A stretch of 10,991 nucleotides of DNA from contig CAIUHB010000171.1 of NCBI GenBank assembly GCA_903898855.1, positions 1 through 10,991 of the forward strand. The letters run 5' to 3'. Every line of letters starts with the position of its first letter. The stretch's first letter is position 1. The notes under the pieces are model-generated. The model was not told the DNA's origin. It did no database searches and saw nothing but the letters and a program-made list of their open reading frames with translations. Both the position numbers and the translations under genes were made by a program. Origin of the DNA: an uncultured Actinomycetes bacterium. Lineage in GTDB: Bacteria > Actinomycetota > Actinomycetes > Nanopelagicales > Nanopelagicaceae. This document shows positions 7,649-10,991 of the stretch, piece after piece.

Positions 7649-7840
7649 ATGCGAATAACTGAACTGCGCTCGCGAATGAGTGATTACTTCAGCGATGCCG
7701 ACACCTATGCCAGAGATATCGTCCACTCTGAACTTGGGGGAGTCACGGTCAATCAAGCCCTAGCTCGCGGTGATGAGGCCGGGGATATTTGGAAGGCTGT
7801 TGTGGCCCACAATCCGGAGATGCCCGCCCGCTTTAAGTAA
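7649..7840 (+). CDS. DUF3046 family protein
   Basis: A small soluble protein of 63 residues whose family is characteristic of actinobacteria and is typically encoded just before recA (Rv2738c in M. tuberculosis). Recognition rests on the start MRITELRSRM, the central SELGGVTVNQAL (27-38), GDEAGDIWKAV (41-51) and the MPAR ending. Length matches the family. No signal peptide, membrane segment or metal-binding cysteine is present. The function of the family is not known to me. It starts 14 bases after the TetR-type gene without a good ribosome binding site, so it is probably co-transcribed with it. A hairpin and the SOS promoter of recA separate it from recA, so it is not itself obviously under the LexA box, although read-through into recA is possible. 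Confidence 0.85.
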   Translation: MRITELRSRMSDYFSDADTYARDIVHSELGGVTVNQALARGDEAGDIWKAVVAHNPEMPARFK

Positions 7841-7868
7841 CCAGCGGCTTCCATAAAGTGAGATCAGG

Positions 7869-7887
7869 GCCTCGGCGTGTCCGGGGC
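7869..7887 (+). terminator. GC-rich hairpin between DUF3046 gene and recA promoter
   Basis: GCCTCGG (7869-7875) pairs with CCGGGGC (7881-7887) over seven positions with one U-G pair and a five-base loop CGTGT. It lies 28 bases after the DUF3046 stop and just before the recA promoter. No T run follows, so termination is inferred from stem strength and position. Confidence 0.45.
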
Positions 7888-7900
7888 AGCATCTGGCTAT

Positions 7901-7916
7901 TCGAACAGGTGTTCGG
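7901..7916 (+). promoter_or_regulatory. LexA (SOS) box of recA
   Basis: TCGAAC-AGGT-GTTCGG matches the actinobacterial/Gram-positive SOS consensus TCGAAC-N4-GTTCGA at all but the last base. It abuts the -10 element, so bound LexA would block RNA polymerase. Near-identical boxes are known before recA in Mycobacterium and Streptomyces. Confidence 0.92.
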
Positions 7917-7922
7917 TACTAT
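7917..7922 (+). promoter_or_regulatory. -10 element of the SOS-controlled recA promoter
   Basis: TACTAT fits TAnnnT and starts one base after the LexA box. The expected transcription start is near 7929, giving a leader of about 128 bases before ATG 8058. The -35 region (about 7893-7899, CTGGCTA) is weak. Confidence 0.65.
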
Positions 7923-7931
7923 TACCCCAAT

Positions 7932-7947
7932 CCGAGCGTGAGTTCGG
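7932..7947 (+). promoter_or_regulatory. Possible second, degenerate LexA box
   Basis: CGAGC (7933-7937), four bases, then GTTCG (7942-7946) differ from the CGAAC-N4-GTTCG core at one of ten positions. The copy lies exactly 31 bases after the main box, about three helical turns, just downstream of the predicted transcription start. Binding is inference. Confidence 0.35.
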
Positions 7948-8045
7948 GTTATACCCAACCTGAGCGGTTCCACAGTTCCGCGAGAGCCAGCCTCCCGCCG
8001 TCAGTGGTCTTCCGTACCTTCAGGGCCAGATAACGATGCACGATG

Positions 8046-8050
8046 AAAGG
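8046..8050 (+). promoter_or_regulatory. Ribosome binding site deciding the recA start
   Basis: AAAGG lies 7 bases before ATG 8058, the normal spacing, and overlaps the codons after the upstream in-frame ATG 8043. This favours 8058 as the RecA start. Confidence 0.65.
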
Positions 8051-8057
8051 TGTAGAG

Positions 8058-9140
8058 ATGGCTTCAGATAAATCTGAGAAGCAATCCGAGAAAGTAAGTA
8101 ATGAACGTAGCAAAGCCCTAGATACAGCCCTCGCCCAGATCGAGCGTCAATTTGGCAAAGGCTCAGTAATGAAGATGGGAGATCGCGGTCCAGTCGTCCA
8201 GGAAGTTATTCCTACCGGCTCCATCGCCCTCGACATCGCTCTAGGAATTGGTGGACTTCCACGAGGTCGCATCGTAGAAATTTATGGACCTGAATCTTCA
8301 GGTAAGACAACAGTCGCCCTTCACGCTATTGCAAATGCACAGCGCGCTGGCGGTATCGCTGCATTTATCGATGCCGAGCACGCACTTGATCCAGAGTATG
8401 CCCGCAAGCTTGGCGTCGATATCGATGCCCTTCTGGTCTCACAGCCAGATACCGGCGAGCAAGCTCTTGAGATCATGGATATGTTGGTTCGCTCCGGTGC
8501 TATCGATGTAATTGTCGTTGACTCGGTTGCAGCTCTTACCCCTCGCGCTGAAATTGAGGGCGAGATGGGCGATTCACATATGGGTCTTCAAGCTCGTTTG
8601 ATGTCTCAAGCACTTCGTAAAATTACTGGTGCACTTCACAATTCAAATACCACCGCAATCTTTATCAACCAGCTCCGCGAGAAGATTGGCGTCTTCTTCG
8701 GAACACCTGAAACAACTACCGGTGGTAAGGCGCTTAAGTTCTATGCATCAGTCCGTATGGATATCCGTCGCATCGAAACCCTTAAGGATGGCCAAGACGC
8801 AGTCGGTAACCGCACTCGCGTTAAAGTCGTCAAGAACAAGATGGCTCCACCCTTCAAGCAAGCAGAGTTCGACATCATCTACGGTGTTGGAATCTCACGC
8901 GAAGGTTCACTTATCGACCTCGGCGTTGATGTTGGCGTCGTAAAGAAGGCTGGCGCTTGGTATACCTACGAAGCAGATCAGCTTGGTCAAGGTAAGGAGA
9001 ATGCACGTCAATTCCTTATCGATAACCCAGATCTCGCAAACGATATCGAGTCAAAGATTCGCGCACATTATGTGCCGGTCGCCATTGACCCAGAGCTCGT
9101 TGCCGCAATTGATGAAGCAACTTCAGAGGTTGATTTCTAG
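8058..9140 (+). CDS. recA: Recombinase A
   Basis: The central DNA recombinase: it forms ATP-dependent filaments on single-stranded DNA, performs strand exchange and triggers LexA self-cleavage. From ATG 8058 the protein has 360 residues. Visible features: GKGSVMKMG (34-42), Walker A GPESSGKT (77-84, K83), DAEHALD (105-111, catalytic E107), Walker B-type [10 protein letters not shown] (151-160), [17 protein letters not shown] (172-188), and loop L2 in [17 protein letters not shown] (207-223). The C-terminus is acidic (SEVDF). There is no intein, unlike M. tuberculosis RecA. ATG 8043 is in frame five codons earlier, but AAAGG sits correctly for 8058. L2 has Phe213 where E. coli has Met202 and Thr216 where it has Asn205; the key aromatic Phe214 is kept. 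Codon choice looks biased, as expected for an abundant protein. Expression is under the LexA box upstream, and recX follows after 14 bases. Confidence 0.98.
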   Translation: MASDKSEKQSEKVSNERSKALDTALAQIERQFGKGSVMKMGDRGPVVQEVIPTGSIALDIALGIGGLPRGRIVEIYGPESSGKTTVALHAIANAQRAGGIAAFIDAEHALDPEYARKLGVDIDALLVSQPDTGEQALEIMDMLVRSGAIDVIVVDSVAALTPRAEIEGEMGDSHMGLQARLMSQALRKITGALHNSNTTAIFINQLREKIGVFFGTPETTTGGKALKFYASVRMDIRRIETLKDGQDAVGNRTRVKVVKNKMAPPFKQAEFDIIYGVGISREGSLIDLGVDVGVVKKAGAWYTYEADQLGQGKENARQFLIDNPDLANDIESKIRAHYVPVAIDPELVAAIDEATSEVDF

Positions 9141-9152
9141 CTCGCTAGAAAT
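9133..9152 (+). promoter_or_regulatory. Hairpin at the recA-recX junction
   Basis: ATTTCTAG (9133-9140) and CTAGAAAT (9145-9152) form a perfect 8-bp stem with loop CTCG. The 5' arm contains the recA stop codon (TAG 9138-9140), and the 3' arm ends two bases before the recX ATG. No T run follows, so an intrinsic terminator is unlikely. It probably limits recX translation initiation or stabilises the recA mRNA end. Confidence 0.6.
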
Positions 9153-9154
9153 AT

Positions 9155-9652
9155 ATGAAGAGAGACCAAGAAGTAGAAGCTGATCCCTACTCCACCTCAT
9201 ATGAGGCAGCCCAGACGATTGCGCTCCACGCACTCGCACCCCGGGCTCGGAGTAGGGCTGAGCTTCATGCACTGCTGCTTAAACGAGATATTTCAGAGGA
9301 GATTGCATCCTCTGTCCTCGACAATTTAGAGCTGCAAGGTCTGCTCAATGATTTGGAGTTCGCGGGGCTCTGGGCCGAGTCCCGTGTTCGCCAGAAGAAG
9401 CTCTCCAAACGAGTAATCGCACAAGAACTCCGCGCTAAAGGCGTTGCACAAGACATTATCGAAGAGACCATTGATGGCATCGATGAAGAAGATGAGTACC
9501 AGATGGCCTTTGCGCTAGCCGAGCGGAAATATCGCTCCTGCTCTCACCTTGATCCAGAAGTTGCCTATCGCCGAATCTCCGGATTGATGGCCCGTAAAGG
9601 CTTTAGCCACACCATCACCTCACGCATTATGCGTGAATTGCTCGCAAGCTAA
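9155..9652 (+). CDS. recX: Regulatory protein RecX
   Basis: RecX binds RecA filaments and limits their extension and activity, preventing harmful recombination when RecA is abundant. The 165-residue protein is helical and fits the family's three-helix repeats: [19 protein letters not shown] (26-44), a second block with [19 protein letters not shown] (58-76), [14 protein letters not shown] (84-97), and a last repeat ending in [11 protein letters not shown] (140-150). No catalytic motif is expected. ATG 9155 is used; no Shine-Dalgarno site precedes it because the preceding 20 bases fold into the hairpin shared with the recA stop codon. Translation is thus likely low or coupled to ribosomes finishing recA, which fits the need for less RecX than RecA. 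The gene order recA-recX is standard in actinobacteria. It ends 19 bases before the miaB GTG. Confidence 0.93.
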   Translation: MKRDQEVEADPYSTSYEAAQTIALHALAPRARSRAELHALLLKRDISEEIASSVLDNLELQGLLNDLEFAGLWAESRVRQKKLSKRVIAQELRAKGVAQDIIEETIDGIDEEDEYQMAFALAERKYRSCSHLDPEVAYRRISGLMARKGFSHTITSRIMRELLAS

Positions 9653-9665
9653 AGCAAACTACGAT
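9638..9665 (+). promoter_or_regulatory. Candidate miaB promoter inside the recX end
   Basis: TTGCTC (9638-9643) and TACGAT (9660-9665) are separated by 16 bases. The -10 fits TAnnnT and ends 6 bases before GTG 9672, so the transcript would begin at the start codon. The -35 lies within the last codons of recX. Confidence 0.4.
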
Positions 9666-9671
9666 TGGCCA

Positions 9672-10991
9672 GTGGCCAGAACCTTTGTAGTCGAGACATA
9701 TGGATGTCAGATGAATGCGCACGATACCGAGCGCATCGCAGGACTCCTCCTTGACGCTGGTTACCAAGAGGCGCTCGAAGGCTCTGATCCAGATTTAGTG
9801 GTTTTCAATACGTGCGCAGTACGAGAAAACGCCGATAACAAGTTGTATGGCAATCTCTCCTTCCTCGCTCCTCGTAAAAAATCTGACCCCGACTTTCAAA
9901 TTGCCGTCGGCGGCTGCATGGCTCAAAAAGATCAAGATTCAATTATTAAGCGGGCTCCTTATGTGGATGTCGTATTTGGAACCCACAACATCGGTTCACT
10001 TCCCGCTCTGCTTGAGCGAGCACGGATTGAAGAAGAGTCACAAGTAGAGATTAAGGAATCGCTCGAACATTTCCCATCTACCTTGCCAGCACGTCGCCAT
10101 TCAGCATTTAGCGGTTGGGTATCTGTTTCAGTTGGGTGCAATAACACCTGCACCTTCTGCATCGTGCCGACTCTTCGTGGAATTGAGAAGGATCGACCTG
10201 CCGCAGATATTCTCAACGAAGTGAAAGCTCTCGTAGACCAGGGAGTTATTGAAATTACTCTGTTGGGCCAAAATGTTAACGCCTATGGAGTTGAATTTGG
10301 CCAACGCGGAGCATTTGCTGATTTATTACACAAGTGCGCTGAAATCTCTGGCCTGGAGCGAATTCGATTTATGTCACCCCATCCGCGCGACTTTACCGAC
10401 GACGTCATTCAGGCGATGGCGACTCATGACAATGTTATGCCGCACCTTCACATGCCGATGCAATCAGGTAGCGACAAAGTCTTGCAGGCGATGCGCCGCT
10501 CCTATCGCAGAGATAGATATATGGGCATCATCGAAAAAGTTCGCACTGCGATGCCTCACGCCACCATCACCACCGACATCATTGTTGGTTTTCCTGGCGA
10601 AACCGATCAAGATTTTGAAGAGACTATCTCGCTCACTAAAGAAGCTAAGTTCTTGGCGGCGTACACCTTCCAATACTCCAAACGTCCAGGCACTCCAGCC
10701 GCCACTATGCCCGACCAAATAAGTGATGCGGTTATGAAAGAGCGCTACACCGCGCTGCACCAACTTCAGCAAGAGATTTCCCATCACGTTAATCAGGAGG
10801 TCGTTGGCCAGGAGGTTGAAGTTTTGGTCGCTGATCACCTTGGACGTCACGACAGCGAGCGAGCTCGCATGAGCGGTCGCGCCAAAGATTTCCGCTTAGT
10901 TCACTTTGGAATTGACGCTGCTAACCCACCACGCATTGGTGATGCAGTAACAGTGAAAATCACGGAAGCTTCACCAAACTTTGTCGTTGCA
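9672..10991 (+). CDS. miaB: tRNA-2-methylthio-N6-dimethylallyladenosine synthase MiaB (3' end outside window)
   Basis: A cytoplasmic radical-SAM methylthiotransferase that converts i6A37 to ms2i6A37 in tRNAs reading U-initial codons, improving decoding fidelity; MiaA makes its substrate. The frame stays open for 440 codons to the window edge; the family length of about 500 suggests roughly 60 residues are missing. The MTTase domain has C12 ([15 protein letters not shown]), C48 ([11 protein letters not shown]) and C82 (GGCMAQ). The radical-SAM cluster is C156-x3-C160-x2-C163 ([17 protein letters not shown]). [10 protein letters not shown] and VGFPGET motifs follow, and the TRAM domain begins about 376. 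YGCQMN, CAVREN and GQNVNAYG are MiaB rather than RimO hallmarks. GTG 9672 is the only plausible start between the recX stop and the first cysteine motif; there is no ribosome binding site, but TACGAT lies six bases upstream. It is a paralogue of RimO at 4379-5800. Confidence 0.94.
   Translation, partial: MARTFVVETYGCQMNAHDTERIAGLLLDAGYQEALEGSDPDLVVFNTCAVRENADNKLYGNLSFLAPRKKSDPDFQIAVGGCMAQKDQDSIIKRAPYVDVVFGTHNIGSLPALLERARIEEESQVEIKESLEHFPSTLPARRHSAFSGWVSVSVGCNNTCTFCIVPTLRGIEKDRPAADILNEVKALVDQGVIEITLLGQNVNAYGVEFGQRGAFADLLHKCAEISGLERIRFMSPHPRDFTDDVIQAMATHDNVMPHLHMPMQSGSDKVLQAMRRSYRRDRYMGIIEKVRTAMPHATITTDIIVGFPGETDQDFEETISLTKEAKFLAAYTFQYSKRPGTPAATMPDQISDAVMKERYTALHQLQQEISHHVNQEVVGQEVEVLVADHLGRHDSERARMSGRAKDFRLVHFGIDAANPPRIGDAVTVKITEASPNFVVA

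Noticed and set aside
8043..8057. ATG 8043 as RecA start
   Set aside because: It is in frame, but the AAAGG at 8046-8050 is correctly spaced only for ATG 8058 and nothing suitable precedes 8043.
8036..8071. Eleven-codon upstream ORF (ATG 8036) overlapping the recA start
   Set aside because: It has no ribosome binding site, its codons overlap the recA ribosome binding site, and a chance short frame is the simpler reading.
9666..9679. Tandem TGGCCAG repeat at the miaB start
   Set aside because: Only two seven-base copies, partly coding for the MiaB N-terminus; too short to claim an operator.
10249..10722. 157-codon + strand frame inside miaB
   Set aside because: It lies entirely within the miaB frame, which carries all catalytic motifs; its own translation shows no family features.

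Overview
The window is core chromosome of an actinobacterium (Actinomycetota). The gene order is the one known from Streptomyces and Mycobacterium: RNase J, FtsK, a RodZ-like protein, RimO, PgsA, a CinA-type amidohydrolase, ClgR, then DUF3046, RecA, RecX and MiaB. All genes lie on the + strand and are tightly packed. Base composition looks close to half G+C, with many A/T-ending codons, which is low for this phylum. Streamlined freshwater lineages such as Nanopelagicales (acI) or small aquatic Microbacteriaceae would fit, but that placement is inference. No mobile element, CRISPR array, tRNA, rRNA or sign of recent transfer was seen.

Layout. Positions 1-1026 hold the 3' part of RNase J (RNA decay and maturation). 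Positions 1076-3418 encode a full FtsK/SpoIIIE DNA translocase. A 181-base gap then carries a terminator-like hairpin, a good promoter candidate and a structured leader ahead of a GTG-started RodZ-like membrane protein (3600-4349). RimO (S12 methylthiotransferase), PgsA (phosphatidylglycerophosphate synthase), PncC/CinA and ClgR follow, with the last three junctions overlapping by 1, 4 and 4 bases, so they should be translated as one coupled unit. A short TetR-type regulator and a 63-residue DUF3046 protein come next with small gaps.

The recA control region (7841-8057) holds a hairpin, a clear actinobacterial LexA box at 7901-7916 directly abutting a TACTAT -10 element, and an imperfect second copy of the box exactly 31 bases downstream. 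RecA is followed by a perfect 8-bp hairpin that includes its own stop codon and ends two bases before the recX start. MiaB (tRNA ms2i6A37 methylthiotransferase) starts at a GTG and runs off the right edge.

Together these genes cover chromosome segregation and SOS recombination (FtsK, RecA, RecX), envelope lipid and shape (PgsA, RodZ-like), RNA and ribosome modification (RNase J, RimO, MiaB) and proteolysis control (ClgR). I found no evidence for an entirely new biological system. The best leads are regulatory: the duplicated SOS box, the recA-recX hairpin, the folded leader before the RodZ-like gene, and a recurring TAnnnT element 6-8 bases ahead of start codons that lack a ribosome binding site, which suggests leaderless transcripts.
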